Shown here piece by piece: positions 25,666-34,540 of a stretch of DNA of 64,000 bases. Below the pieces are notes generated by a model, which searched no databases, had not been told where the DNA came from, and was given only the letters and a program-made list of their open reading frames with translations. Numbering within the stretch: position 1 is the stretch's first letter; every line of letters begins with the position of its first letter. This stretch comes from JAFDBW01 sp963723355. GTDB lineage: Bacteria > Desulfobacterota > Desulfuromonadia > Desulfuromonadales > BM103. Position numbers and translations under genes: made by a program. The DNA is taken from positions 1-64,000 of the forward strand of contig CAVRQQ010000012.1 of NCBI GenBank assembly GCA_963723355.1, in the 5' to 3' direction.

Positions 25666-26109
25666 TCATACTACGGATAATATCGAGACGGCTGACAACC
25701 CCGACCATCCGGCCATCAGACATGACCGGCACCAGATGGATCTTGTTGTCGACCATCAGGCTGGCTATCGTCGGAACCGAGTCCTCCGGCGCACAGGTCA
25801 CGACATCCCGGCCACAGATTTCTCCTACCCTGCGCGCGGTGACCTTGCGCACTTCCTCGGTGAACTTCTTCGGGCTTTCCAGGTAGATGACCCAGTCGAA
25901 AAGCGAAATTACCGTAGGGATATGCAGAGGTTTGTCCTGCTCGACAAGATCCGTCTGGGTAACCATCCCCACCAAGCTTCCCGGCTATCATCGACAACCG
26001 GCATGGCGTTGACATTGTACTCGACGAATTTCTTCGCCAGGGCGGTGATCTCGGTGTCCGGATGTACGGTATGAATCTTTTTCGTCATGATATCGGCGGC
26101 GGTCAGCAT
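25658..26109 (-). CDS. Two-CBS-domain protein (one frameshift)
   Basis: Small cytosolic protein made of a CBS pair, which usually binds adenosyl ligands such as AMP or ATP. The first CBS motif starts LTAADIMTKKIHTVHPDTEI; near 25975 the match moves to a second frame (LVGMVTQTDLVEQDK) and the second CBS motif is RRVGEICGRDVVTCAPEDS to GVVSRLDIIRSMSE. A single missing A in GGGAAGC at the junction would restore DDSRESLVGMV, so a sequencing error is likely. Spliced length about 150 residues. It sits between nnr and tsaE, with its ATG directly after the nnr stop. The partner it regulates is unknown. Confidence 0.85.
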
Positions 26110-27668
26110 TTAACCCTCCCTTGCCAGAGCCTGCCGTGCAGCAGGCAGTTCGTTGATCAGGTCGGTGGCCAACAAACCGGCATCACCGAATCTCGGTTGC
26201 AGTCTCTCCGCAGCTAAACCGTGCAGGTAAACACGCCAGGGTCGCCGCAGACATTGCAGGCAGGCCTTGGGCCAGCAGACTGCCTATCAAACCGGTCAAG
26301 ACGTCCCCCATACCGCCGCTGGCCATACCGGCATGGCCCGTCGTATTGACGTGTACCGTGCCATCCGGTGCGGCGATCAAGAGTCCGTGCTCCCTTGAGC
26401 ACCAGGGTCACCTTGTACTGCGCGGCAAAATCTTTCGCCACGCCAAATCGATCATTCTGAATCTCTGCGACCGACAGCCCCGACAGACGTGACATCTCAC
26501 CGGGGTGCGGGGTCAGAATAATTTCACGATCCTGGTTGCTGCCCCAGTATCGACAGATGCCCAACCAGGGCATTTAAGCCATCAGCATCGATGACGACAG
26601 GCTGATCAGTGTCCTGGAGTAAACGGCGCACCAGGCTGCTCACTTCTTCTCCAGTACCCAGCCCCGGGCCGATGGCCAGCGCCTGTTTGCCTTCTGCCGA
26701 CGCCAGAATATCCTCCAGGGTCGACATGCAGACTTCACCCTCCAGTTCATCAAGGGGCACTGTCATAACTTCAGCCAACCTGGCAGCGACACCTGGCTGC
26801 ACACCTCTGGGGCAGAGCAACGTAACCAGCCCTGCCCCCCCGCGCATACCCGCTTCGGCCGCCATGACAGCTGCACCGCACTTTCCTGTGGACCCGGCAA
26901 GCACCAGCAGATGACCAAAGGTGCCTTTATGCCCGTCCATGCTTCTTATCGGCAGAAGAGGCCTTGCTTCCTCTGCATCGATCAACCGGCACTCGGCGTC
27001 GGTCTCGTACACACCTGCTTCGGGATACCGATATCTGCAATAACCAGTTCACCCACATGCCGGGCGCCGGGGAAAGTCACCTGGCCTATCTTCGGGAAGG
27101 CAAATGAAACCGTCAGGTCAGCGTTGACCGCGTCACCCATGATCCGGCCGGTCGAGCCATCGATCCCGGACGGGATGTCGACAGAGACCACCGGGCAGGC
27201 CTGGCAGTTCATCCAGCCAATCGCTTCCAGGAACAGGCCTTCCAGAGGTTTGGCAAGCCCGGTACCGAACAGGGCATCGACAACCACGCTGAACTCATCA
27301 GCATCATCAAGGACGGCATAAAGTTGGTCCTCGGTCTTCACATGAACAATCTGCCCGCCACAGTTGGCCAACGCCAGGGCATTGACTGCAGCGTCACCGG
27401 CGATCTCTTCCGCACCGGCAAAAACCAGGGTCAGGACGTCCCAGTCGTGGTCCAGCAGATGCCGAGCGATCACGTAGCCATCGCCACCGTTGTTGCCTTT
27501 ACCGGCGAACACCAGCGCACGCTGGATCCCACGCGTTGCATAACGCGAAACAATTTCCTCAGCCACACGCCGGCCGGCATTCTCCATCAGGACAACGCCG
27601 GGGATGCCAACTTCATCAATCGCCCGGCGATCAACCGCCTGCATTTGTTGTGCGGTCAGGACCTTCAT
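26110..27668 (-). CDS. nnr: Bifunctional NAD(P)H-hydrate repair enzyme (several frameshifts)
   Basis: Repairs damaged NADHX/NADPHX: the N-terminal YjeF domain epimerises and the C-terminal domain dehydrates with ATP or ADP. Epimerase frame from 27668: MKVLTAQQMQAVDRRAIDEV, AGKGNNGGDGYVIARHL, SVDIPSGIDGSTG. The dehydratase continues in other frames after breaks near 27000, 26560, 26385 and 26235: KGTFGHLLVLAGSTGKCGA, LAIGPGLGTG, VVIDADGLNAL, ILTPHPGEMSRL, TTGHAGMASGGMGDVLTGLI and finally VYLHGLAAERLQPRFGDAG. It ends at the TAA at 26110-26112. About 515 residues when spliced, all motifs kept. The start overlaps acpS by 4 bases, a common pairing. Confidence 0.88.
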
Positions 27669-28048
27669 AAGCTTTCCAGAATCACTGTGGCAACAGCGTA
27701 GTCCCCATCATGGCTATAGGACAAGTGTACCACCTCAACACGCTTTTCGCCGGCTATCTCTGCTGCTCTGCCGGACAAGACCAGGTCGGGGCGACCGAGT
27801 TCATCGGGAACAACTTCCATGTCATGCCAGCTGATGCCATCACGCCAGCCCGTGCCAAAGGCCTTGAGACACGATTCCTTGGCAGCAAAGCGTGCCGCCA
27901 GGTGTGGGGACGGGTCTGCCTTGGCAAAAGCATATTGCCGTTCACCAAGGGTAAAAAGCCGCTCCAGGAGAGCGGTCTTTTGGTCTTCAACAAATTTCCG
28001 GAAACGCGCGACCCTGGCCAGATCGGTTCCCAGGCCGACAATCGGCAT
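27665..28048 (-). CDS. acpS: Holo-[acyl-carrier-protein] synthase
   Basis: Transfers 4'-phosphopantetheine from CoA to apo-ACP. 127 residues, the normal AcpS length. Motifs: VGLGTDLARVARF at the N-terminus (metal-binding Asp) and HLAARFAAKESCLKAFGTG in the middle (catalytic Glu-Ser-Lys region), ending with VHLSYSHDGDYAVATVI. It starts two bases after the pdxJ stop and overlaps nnr by 4 bases (ATGA), giving a pdxJ-acpS-nnr run seen in many proteobacteria. Intact. Confidence 0.96.
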   Translation of the reverse strand: MPIVGLGTDLARVARFRKFVEDQKTALLERLFTLGERQYAFAKADPSPHLAARFAAKESCLKAFGTGWRDGISWHDMEVVPDELGRPDLVLSGRAAEIAGEKRVEVVHLSYSHDGDYAVATVILESL

Positions 28049-28050
28049 AA

Positions 28051-28766
28051 TCAGCTCCCGTGGACCAGCTCAGCCATCTCACGCACCGCCCGGTCGAGTC
28101 CGACCAGAACCGCCCGCGAGATGATGCTGTGACCGATATTGTATTCCTCAACTCCCCCGAGAGCGAGCACCGGTCGGATGTTCCGGTAGTTGAGCCCATG
28201 TCCGGCGTTAACGCGCAACCGAGCTTCCGGCCGGCCTTTATGGTCTCTTCAATCTTGGCCAGCTCGGCTGTCTTTTCATGCCCTTTGGCCTCGCAGTAGG
28301 ATCCGGTATGGATCTCTATGAAATCGGCCTTGACCCGCGCACTGGCCTTCAACTGCTCAAGGTCAGGGTCGACAAACAGGCTGACCGTGATCCCGGCCTG
28401 ATGTAGCAGCTCAATCTGCTTGGTCAGGGGCTGGATATGCCTGGCAACGTCAAGCCCGCCCTCGGTGGTCAGTTCCTGGCGTTTTTCCGGCACCAGGGTG
28501 ACGTAATCCGGGACGATCTTCATGGCAATGGCCACCATTTCATCGGTCGCCGCCATTTCGAGATTCAGGTGGGTTTGCACCGTACGTTTCAGGATCATGA
28601 CATCCCGGTCCTGGATATGTCTGCGGTCTTCACGCAGATGCACCGTGATACCATCGGCGCCGGCCAGCTCGGCAATCGCAGCAGCAGAAACCGGGTCAGG
28701 CTCAGTCCCGCCCCGGGCTTGGCGTATCGTCGCAATGTGATCGACATTGACTCCAAGTTTTGCCAT
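28051..28766 (-). CDS. pdxJ: Pyridoxine 5'-phosphate synthase (one frameshift)
   Basis: Joins 1-deoxyxylulose 5-phosphate with aminoacetone 3-phosphate to give pyridoxine 5'-phosphate. The N-terminus KLGVNVDHIATIRQARGG, DGITVHLREDRRHIQD and LVPEKRQELTTEGGLDV are diagnostic. Near 28205 the match moves to another frame: after GRKLG it resumes RVNAGHGLNYRNIRPV and runs to REMAELVHGS with TGA at 28051-28053. A missing T in GGTTGCG at the junction restores KLGLRVNAGHG, so a homopolymer error is likely. Spliced length about 239 residues, standard. PLP-dependent products in this window include both TrpB proteins. Confidence 0.93.
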
Positions 28767-28767
28767 G

Positions 28768-30135
28768 TTATGCTCCTGAATCTTCTCCGATGGAGGACTT
28801 CACCAACTCGGCAATCTGGTTGGCCATGCCGGTAATTTCGTCCTGGTCCTGCCCTTCGAGCATAATCCGCATCAAAGGTTCGGTCCCCGAGTAACGGATC
28901 AGGACACGACCGGTATCACTCAGTCGCCTCTCGACATCCTCGATCAAACGCTGGACATCAGGCAGCTGTTCGAGGGGCAAGCGCTGCCGCACCCGTACAT
29001 TGACAAGAATCTGTGGCAACGGTCGCATGACTGATGCCAGCTCGGAGAGGCTCTTGCCGCTTTTCTGCATGATAGCCAGGACCTGCAACGCGGAAATAAT
29101 GCCATCACCGGTCGTGTTGTGCTCCAGGAAAATCATGTGCCCGGACTGTTCACCGCCGAAGCAGTAACCATTGCGGCGCATCTCTTCGACCACATAACGA
29201 TCACCGACATCGGTCTTGATGACTCTACCGCCTGCCTTGCGCAGGGCAATGTCGAGCCCCATGTTCGACATGACCGTGGCGACGACCGTTTTTTGCGGCA
29301 GCGTGTCACATTTCAGCATTTCGATACCGCAAATAGCCATGATGTGGTCACCGTCAACCTCGCTGCCGTGCTCGTCGACAAAGATACAACGGTCGGCATC
29401 GCCATCGAGAGCAATACCAAGGTCCGCACCATGCTCGAGGACGGCCCTGGAGATCACCTCAGGGTGGGTCGAACCGCAACCGGCGTTGATATTCGTTCCA
29501 TCCGGCTTGACGCCATATGCAAAGACCTGGGCGCCCAACTCCTCCAGTACCGCCGGGGCAACCCGATAGGCGGCGCCGTGAGCGCAATCGAGGACGATTT
29601 TCAGGCCGGTCAGGTCGAGTTCCCGGGGAAACGTGTTCTTCAGGAAAACGATATAGCGTCCGATGGCGTCATCAACACGAAATGCCTTGCCGACCTCTTC
29701 GGCGGTTGGCCGCAGCGAATCGATCCGCTCGGAAAAAAACAGGTCTTCGATCTTCAGCTCGAGGTCATCGGGGAGTTTGAAGCCGTCGCGGGCAAAAAAC
29801 TTGATGCCGTTGTCCTGATAGGGGTTGTGCGAGGCGGAAATCACCACCCCGGCATCGGCCCGCATCGAAGCGGTAATAAACGCAATGCCCGGGGTTGGTA
29901 GAGGCCCGACCAACAAGACATCGACCCCCATGGAACAGATCCCTGCGGCAAGGGCATTCTCGATCATGTATCCGGAAAGGCGTGTGTCCTTGCCGATCAC
30001 AATCCGGCTGCGCCGGTCATCATGTTTAAAGACATAAGCTGCGGCACGGCCCAACTGCATGGCCATTTCTGTGGTCATGGGATGCTTGTTGGCAATGCCG
30101 CGCACCCCGTCAGTCCCAAAAAGTTTTTTGGTCAT
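28768..30135 (-). CDS. glmM: Phosphoglucosamine mutase
   Basis: Converts glucosamine 6-phosphate to glucosamine 1-phosphate for peptidoglycan and LPS. 455 residues. The active-site serine is Ser102 in VISASHNPYQDNG; the Mg-binding DGDADR loop (ALDGDADRCIFVDE, about 240) and the sugar-binding GGEQSGHMI follow, with the phosphate-binding RYSGTEPLMRIM near the C-terminus. It overlaps ybbR by 4 bases, completing the cdaA-ybbR-glmM set. In Firmicutes GlmM binds and inhibits CdaA; the same control is plausible here. Confidence 0.97.
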   Translation of the reverse strand: MTKKLFGTDGVRGIANKHPMTTEMAMQLGRAAAYVFKHDDRRSRIVIGKDTRLSGYMIENALAAGICSMGVDVLLVGPLPTPGIAFITASMRADAGVVISASHNPYQDNGIKFFARDGFKLPDDLELKIEDLFFSERIDSLRPTAEEVGKAFRVDDAIGRYIVFLKNTFPRELDLTGLKIVLDCAHGAAYRVAPAVLEELGAQVFAYGVKPDGTNINAGCGSTHPEVISRAVLEHGADLGIALDGDADRCIFVDEHGSEVDGDHIMAICGIEMLKCDTLPQKTVVATVMSNMGLDIALRKAGGRVIKTDVGDRYVVEEMRRNGYCFGGEQSGHMIFLEHNTTGDGIISALQVLAIMQKSGKSLSELASVMRPLPQILVNVRVRQRLPLEQLPDVQRLIEDVERRLSDTGRVLIRYSGTEPLMRIMLEGQDQDEITGMANQIAELVKSSIGEDSGA

Positions 30136-30851
30136 TTTTCCTTTTTTTCAACCCCGGCGGCTGCCTGCCCGTCCGGCTTTTCCTCCGGAGGGGGGGGGAC
30201 ATAATCGGGGTCAGGCTTTAAAACAACTTTGACCTCGACAGTTTTTGTTTCTTTCAGATCCGTATAATTGCCAACATAACTGAGGGCTACGGTCTGGGTG
30301 AAATTCTCCTGAACATTGGTGATATCGATCCCCTCGGTCACAACCTCCGAAACCGTCTTGATTTCACTCTCCGCACCGATGACGACAACCCTGTCAGGAG
30401 CAGCACTGGCCGACTTGACCAGGAACCCGGGTGCCGGATCACCGGTCAGGACAACCTGGACCGGTACGCCGCGCTCACGCACCCTTTCCAGCCTGACATC
30501 GACATAAGATGGCGAAATGCGGGTGATTTTCAGACCACCGGGGATATCAAGGGTTTCATCAAGGCGCTTGAAAGAGGTCACGCCGGGCGATAAACCCTTC
30601 AGGTCAACTCTGAGCCCGATATCTTCCTGGTCAAGGTTTACCTGCAAGGCACGCGGCCCATTGATCCGCAGCGCGACTGACGTCGGCACTTCACTGGCAA
30701 TCATCAGGCCCTCGGGCAAATTCACGTATTCCAGGGGCACGATATGATTGACTTCCATGCGACTTTCACCCATGACAAAGAACCAGAGCACTATTGCAAA
30801 AGCCAGGGAGATCAATTTCAACAGCCAGTTTTCAAAGATCTTTTCAGCCAT
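30132..30851 (-). CDS. ybbR: YbbR-domain membrane protein (CdaR-like)
   Basis: Single-pass membrane protein with its bulk outside the membrane, thought to modulate the diadenylate cyclase. After a short cytoplasmic start, residues 11-27 form one hydrophobic segment (LKLISLAFAIVLWFFVMG), followed by two YbbR repeats (for example VALRINGPRALQVNLDQ and VPVQVVLTGDPAPGF). A proline-rich and basic tail ends the 239-residue product. Firmicute CdaR usually has four YbbR repeats, so this is a short form. Tightly packed between cdaA and glmM (2-base gap and 4-base overlap). Confidence 0.88.
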   Translation of the reverse strand: MAEKIFENWLLKLISLAFAIVLWFFVMGESRMEVNHIVPLEYVNLPEGLMIASEVPTSVALRINGPRALQVNLDQEDIGLRVDLKGLSPGVTSFKRLDETLDIPGGLKITRISPSYVDVRLERVRERGVPVQVVLTGDPAPGFLVKSASAAPDRVVVIGAESEIKTVSEVVTEGIDITNVQENFTQTVALSYVGNYTDLKETKTVEVKVVLKPDPDYVPPPPEEKPDGQAAAGVEKKEK

Positions 30852-30853
30852 GG

Positions 30854-31642
30854 CTAACTCTTCTTGCCGCGCAGACGGCGTGGCTCAAGCAGGCGGTTGA
30901 GGACTTTCTTCAAGGTCGTCACTTCCAGGTCGCGCGTGATCTTTCCCCCGACCACGACCGCAATCCGTCCAGTCTCCTCGGACACCACAATCACGACGGC
31001 GTCAACCAGTTCAGTCAGGCCTATCGCCGCCCGGTGGCGGGTCCCGAACTGCGGGCTGACTCCCGGGTCCTGGGTCAGGGGGAGGAAACAACCGGCCCTG
31101 GTGATGCGGCCACGCTGGATAACGACCGCCCCATCATGAAGCGGCGAAGCATGATGAAAAATCGAGTGAATCAGGGTCCCCGAAGGTTTCGCATCCAGCT
31201 CGACACCGATTTCGAGAAAATCGTTGATCCCGGTTTCACGCTCGATAACGATCAATGCCCCCAGGTGTCTCTGGGCAAGGGTCGCGCAGCCACGGCACAA
31301 CTCGTCGATAACCTGCGTCTCTTCACGGAATGACAGATCGGCAAAAAACGGGTTGCGCCCGACATGGATCAGCGCCCGGCGGATATCGTTCTGGAAAATC
31401 ACGACAATCACCAGGATGATGGATGAAAGGAAGTTGTTGAGTATCCAGTTGAGGGTATAAAGGCCGCTGACCTGGGAGGCGACGTAGACAATCAGCAGGA
31501 CGGCCAGACCGACCAGCATCTGCACGGCCCGCGTGCCCTTGATAAGCAGGATAATCCGGTAGATAATGAAGGCGACCAGGAGGATGTCGAGCAGATCCAG
31601 AACCCACCTGAAATTTTCCAGCGTATCGAACATCCGGAACAC
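30854..31642 (-). CDS. cdaA: Diadenylate cyclase CdaA
   Basis: Makes cyclic di-AMP from two ATP. 262 residues. Three hydrophobic segments lie within residues 14-85 (LVAFIIYRIILLI, VLLIVYVASQVSG, SIILVIVVIF), then the DAC domain with both catalytic motifs: LHDGAVVI (DGA 170-172) and GTRHRAAIG (RHR 202-204). All residues known to be needed are present. It heads the cdaA-ybbR-glmM module and follows folP by 17 bases. c-di-AMP commonly controls potassium uptake and osmotic balance; no target is encoded nearby apart from the K+-dependent pyrophosphatase, which is only a loose connection. Confidence 0.95.
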   Translation of the reverse strand: MFRMFDTLENFRWVLDLLDILLVAFIIYRIILLIKGTRAVQMLVGLAVLLIVYVASQVSGLYTLNWILNNFLSSIILVIVVIFQNDIRRALIHVGRNPFFADLSFREETQVIDELCRGCATLAQRHLGALIVIERETGINDFLEIGVELDAKPSGTLIHSIFHHASPLHDGAVVIQRGRITRAGCFLPLTQDPGVSPQFGTRHRAAIGLTELVDAVVIVVSEETGRIAVVVGGKITRDLEVTTLKKVLNRLLEPRRLRGKKS

Positions 31643-31659
31643 CCTCTCGATAAATCAGG

Positions 31660-32548
31660 TCAGTGACCGACCCATTCTGCACCCTTGCAGACTGCCTGCG
31701 CCATCCGTGCGGCCTCGCGTGCCGCAGCAACATCATGCACCCGGAATAGCCGGGCCCCTCCAGCATAACCCAGGGCAACGGTGGCCAGAGTTCCGGCAAG
31801 GCGCCCGGCAGGATCATCCTTGCCGAGCACCCGACCGATAAAACTTTTGCGGGATGTCCCCAACATGACCGGGCGGCCCAAATCCACCAGATCGGCGGTC
31901 CTGCGCAACAGTTCCAGGTTCCCGGCGACATCCTTGCCGAAACCGATCCCGGGATCAATCGCAATCTTGCCAATGGCGATACCTGCCGATACTGCAACCT
32001 CGATACTGCTGTTCAGGGAAGCGACAACTTCCGCGAAGAGGTCAGCGTAGCGCGTATCCTGCTGCATAACCTCGGGCCTGCCGCGGGTATGCATGATAAT
32101 CAGCCCCGCTCCCGAATCAGCAACCATTCCGGCCATCTCCGTATCGAAGGTCAGGCCGCTGACATCATTGACAAAATCTGCGCCGGCGGATACTGCTTCC
32201 CGGGCGACAACACTTTTCGAGGTGTCGATGGACAAGGGCAGGCCGACTTCGCGGCCGAGCTTCTCGACAACCGGGATAACCCGGTCCAGTTCCTCCTGCT
32301 CGGAGACCTGGGGAGCACCCGGTCGGGTACTCTCCCCTCCGATATCGATCAGGTCGGCACCTTCTGCAGCCATCCTGCAGACCCTGCTCAATCGCCTGCT
32401 GCGGCCTTAGAAACCGGCCACCGTCGGAAAAAGAGTCAGGGGTTACGTTGAGGATGCCGACGATGTAAGGCCGGTCCATAACGAGTGAGCAGTTTCGCCC
32501 GCTCAGTACAATCCTCGAGAGATCAGAACCGCGGGCCAGGCCTGACAT
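31660..32548 (-). CDS. folP: Dihydropteroate synthase (one frameshift)
   Basis: Joins p-aminobenzoate to the pterin pyrophosphate in folate synthesis, the sulfonamide target. The first frame starts at 32548 and contains YIVGILNVTPDSFSDGGRF; near 32375 the match moves to a second frame that reads MAAEGADLIDIGGESTRPGA, then FVNDVSGL, IDPGIGFGKD and GTSRKSFIG. Spliced length about 296 residues. All TIM-barrel motifs are kept, so a single-base error is likely. The ATG overlaps the ftsH stop by one base (TGATG). With folA and folC the window encodes three folate-pathway enzymes. Confidence 0.93.
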
Positions 32549-34443
32549 CAGGACTCGTCGACACAGGGGCCTTCAGCCGGAGCAACCGTATCCTGCGCAA
32601 CCGCGGTCTCTTCTTCTGTGACTGCTGCTTGGTCAGGTTCATCTTCAGTCGCTTCTTCAGCGCCGAAGATCATTGCCTTGATTTCACTGCCGTCCATGTT
32701 TTCACGTTCGAGCAACGCTTCAGATACGATGATCAAGGAATCTTTGTGCTGAGAGAGAATCTCCGTCGTACGCTCGTAGCACTCCTCGACAATCCGGCGG
32801 ATCTCGTCATCGATCGCCATCGCGGTGGCCTCGCTATAATTCTTGACATGACCGTAATCTCGACCGAGGAAGACTTCACCTTCTTTCTCCCCGTATGACA
32901 AGGGTCCAAGCTTGTCGCTCATCCCCCACTCGCAAACCATCTTGCGGGCGATCGCGGTCGCGCGCTCCAGGTCATTCGAGGCGCCGCTGGTGACACTTTC
33001 AAAGATCAGTTCTTCTGCGACCCGACCACCGAGCAGGGTGCATATCTTGACATTCAGACCCATTTTGTTTTCGTTATACTTCTCTTCCTCGGGCAGGTAC
33101 ATGGTGACACCCATGGCCCGGCCTCGCGGTATAATCGAAACCTTGTGCACCGGATCGGCACCCGGGATATACATCGCCACCAGGGCATGACCCGCCTCAT
33201 GGTAGGCGGTGACTTTCTTTTCTTCATCGGTAATCACCATGGAGCGCCGCTCAGCCCCCATCATGACCTTGTCCTTGGCCTTCTCAAGGTCAGTGCGGGT
33301 GACTTCATTCTTGTTGGCACGTGCCGCAAGCAGGGCGGCTTCATTGACCAGGTTTTCCAGGTCAGCGCCGGAGAACCCCGGCGTTCCCTTGGCGATCACC
33401 TCAAGTTCAACATCATTACCCAAAGGCACTTTGCGGGCATGGACCTGGAGGATTTTCAGTCGGCCACGAACGTCGGGCCTCGGCACGACCACCTGGCGAT
33501 CGAAACGGCCAGGACGAAGCAATGCGGGGTCAAGCACGTCGGGCCGGTTCGTCGCGGCAATCAGGATAACGCCCTCATTGGACTCAAAACCGTCCATTTC
33601 AACCAGCAGCTGGTTGAGGGTCTGCTCACGCTCGTCATGGCCGCCACCCATACCGGCGCCACGATGACGACCGACGGCATCTATTTCGTCGATAAAGATA
33701 ATACAAGGAGCATTCTTCTTGCCCTGGACGAACAGGTCCCGGACACGGCTGGCACCGACACCGACAAACATCTCGACAAAGTCGGAACCCGAAATCGAAA
33801 AGAAGGGCACTCCCGCCTCGCCGGCAATCGCCCTGCCGAGAAGAGTTTTACCCGTACCCGGGGGGCCTACCAGCAGCACGCCTTTCGGGATCCGCCCACC
33901 AAGCCTGGAAAACTTTTTCGGGTCTTTCAGAAACGAGACAACCTCTTCCAGTTCGTCCTTGGCTTCATCGATCCCGGCAACATCATTGAAGGTGATCTTG
34001 GCCTGGGATTCGCTGAGCAGTTTGGCGCGGCTCTTGCCGAAACTCATGGCTTTGCCACCGCCCGACTGCATCTGGCGCATGAAGAAGATCCATACGGCGA
34101 TCAGCAGCAGGATCGGACCCCAGGAGACCAGAATGGACATCCAGAAGCTGTTGCTTTCGTCGGGCTCGGCCTGTATGGCGACGCCCTGCTCGCGCAGCAG
34201 GTTGATCAGGTCAGGGTCATCCGGAGCATAGGTCTTGAATGCAGAACCATCCGTGTAGGTGCCTTCAAGGTTCGAACCCTTGATCGTCACGTCGACCACC
34301 TCACCCTCATCGAGGGCTGCCAGGAAGGTCGTATATGGGACCGGCTTGAGTTCGCGACCCTGCTGGGTCATCATATTGAAAAGCATGATCATCACCAGAG
34401 AGATGACCAGCCAGAGCGCTAGATTCTTATAAAACTGGTTCAC
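32548..34443 (-). CDS. ftsH: ATP-dependent zinc metalloprotease FtsH
   Basis: Inner-membrane AAA+ protease that degrades damaged membrane and regulatory proteins, LpxC in many Gram-negatives. I start at the GTG at 34443 (VNQFYKNLALWLVIS), which matches the family and follows GGGGGT; an ATG 8 codons earlier is possible. Two membrane segments flank a periplasmic domain (about residues 5-25 and 95-122). Walker A is GPPGTGKT, Walker B IIFIDEIDAVGRHRG, second region of homology TNRPDVLDPALLRPGRFD, and the zinc site HEAGH lies in AYHEAGHALVAMY. The C-terminus has an acidic tail (EEATEDEPDQ and on). About 631 residues, between tilS and folP. Confidence 0.96.
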   Translation of the reverse strand: MNQFYKNLALWLVISLVMIMLFNMMTQQGRELKPVPYTTFLAALDEGEVVDVTIKGSNLEGTYTDGSAFKTYAPDDPDLINLLREQGVAIQAEPDESNSFWMSILVSWGPILLLIAVWIFFMRQMQSGGGKAMSFGKSRAKLLSESQAKITFNDVAGIDEAKDELEEVVSFLKDPKKFSRLGGRIPKGVLLVGPPGTGKTLLGRAIAGEAGVPFFSISGSDFVEMFVGVGASRVRDLFVQGKKNAPCIIFIDEIDAVGRHRGAGMGGGHDEREQTLNQLLVEMDGFESNEGVILIAATNRPDVLDPALLRPGRFDRQVVVPRPDVRGRLKILQVHARKVPLGNDVELEVIAKGTPGFSGADLENLVNEAALLAARANKNEVTRTDLEKAKDKVMMGAERRSMVITDEEKKVTAYHEAGHALVAMYIPGADPVHKVSIIPRGRAMGVTMYLPEEEKYNENKMGLNVKICTLLGGRVAEELIFESVTSGASNDLERATAIARKMVCEWGMSDKLGPLSYGEKEGEVFLGRDYGHVKNYSEATAMAIDDEIRRIVEECYERTTEILSQHKDSLIIVSEALLERENMDGSEIKAMIFGAEEATEDEPDQAAVTEEETAVAQDTVAPAEGPCVDES

Positions 34444-34540
34444 ATAACCCCCTAAATCTGAAAACACCAGAAAAATGCGGTGTTTGGCGTTGTAAAAACA
34501 CTGGAAACTTTACCATACCGGGTTCCTTATCACAAGCCGT

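Noticed and set aside
33145..34422. Long plus-strand open frame antisense to ftsH
   Set aside because: Shadow of ftsH codon use; no protein-family features and no start signal.
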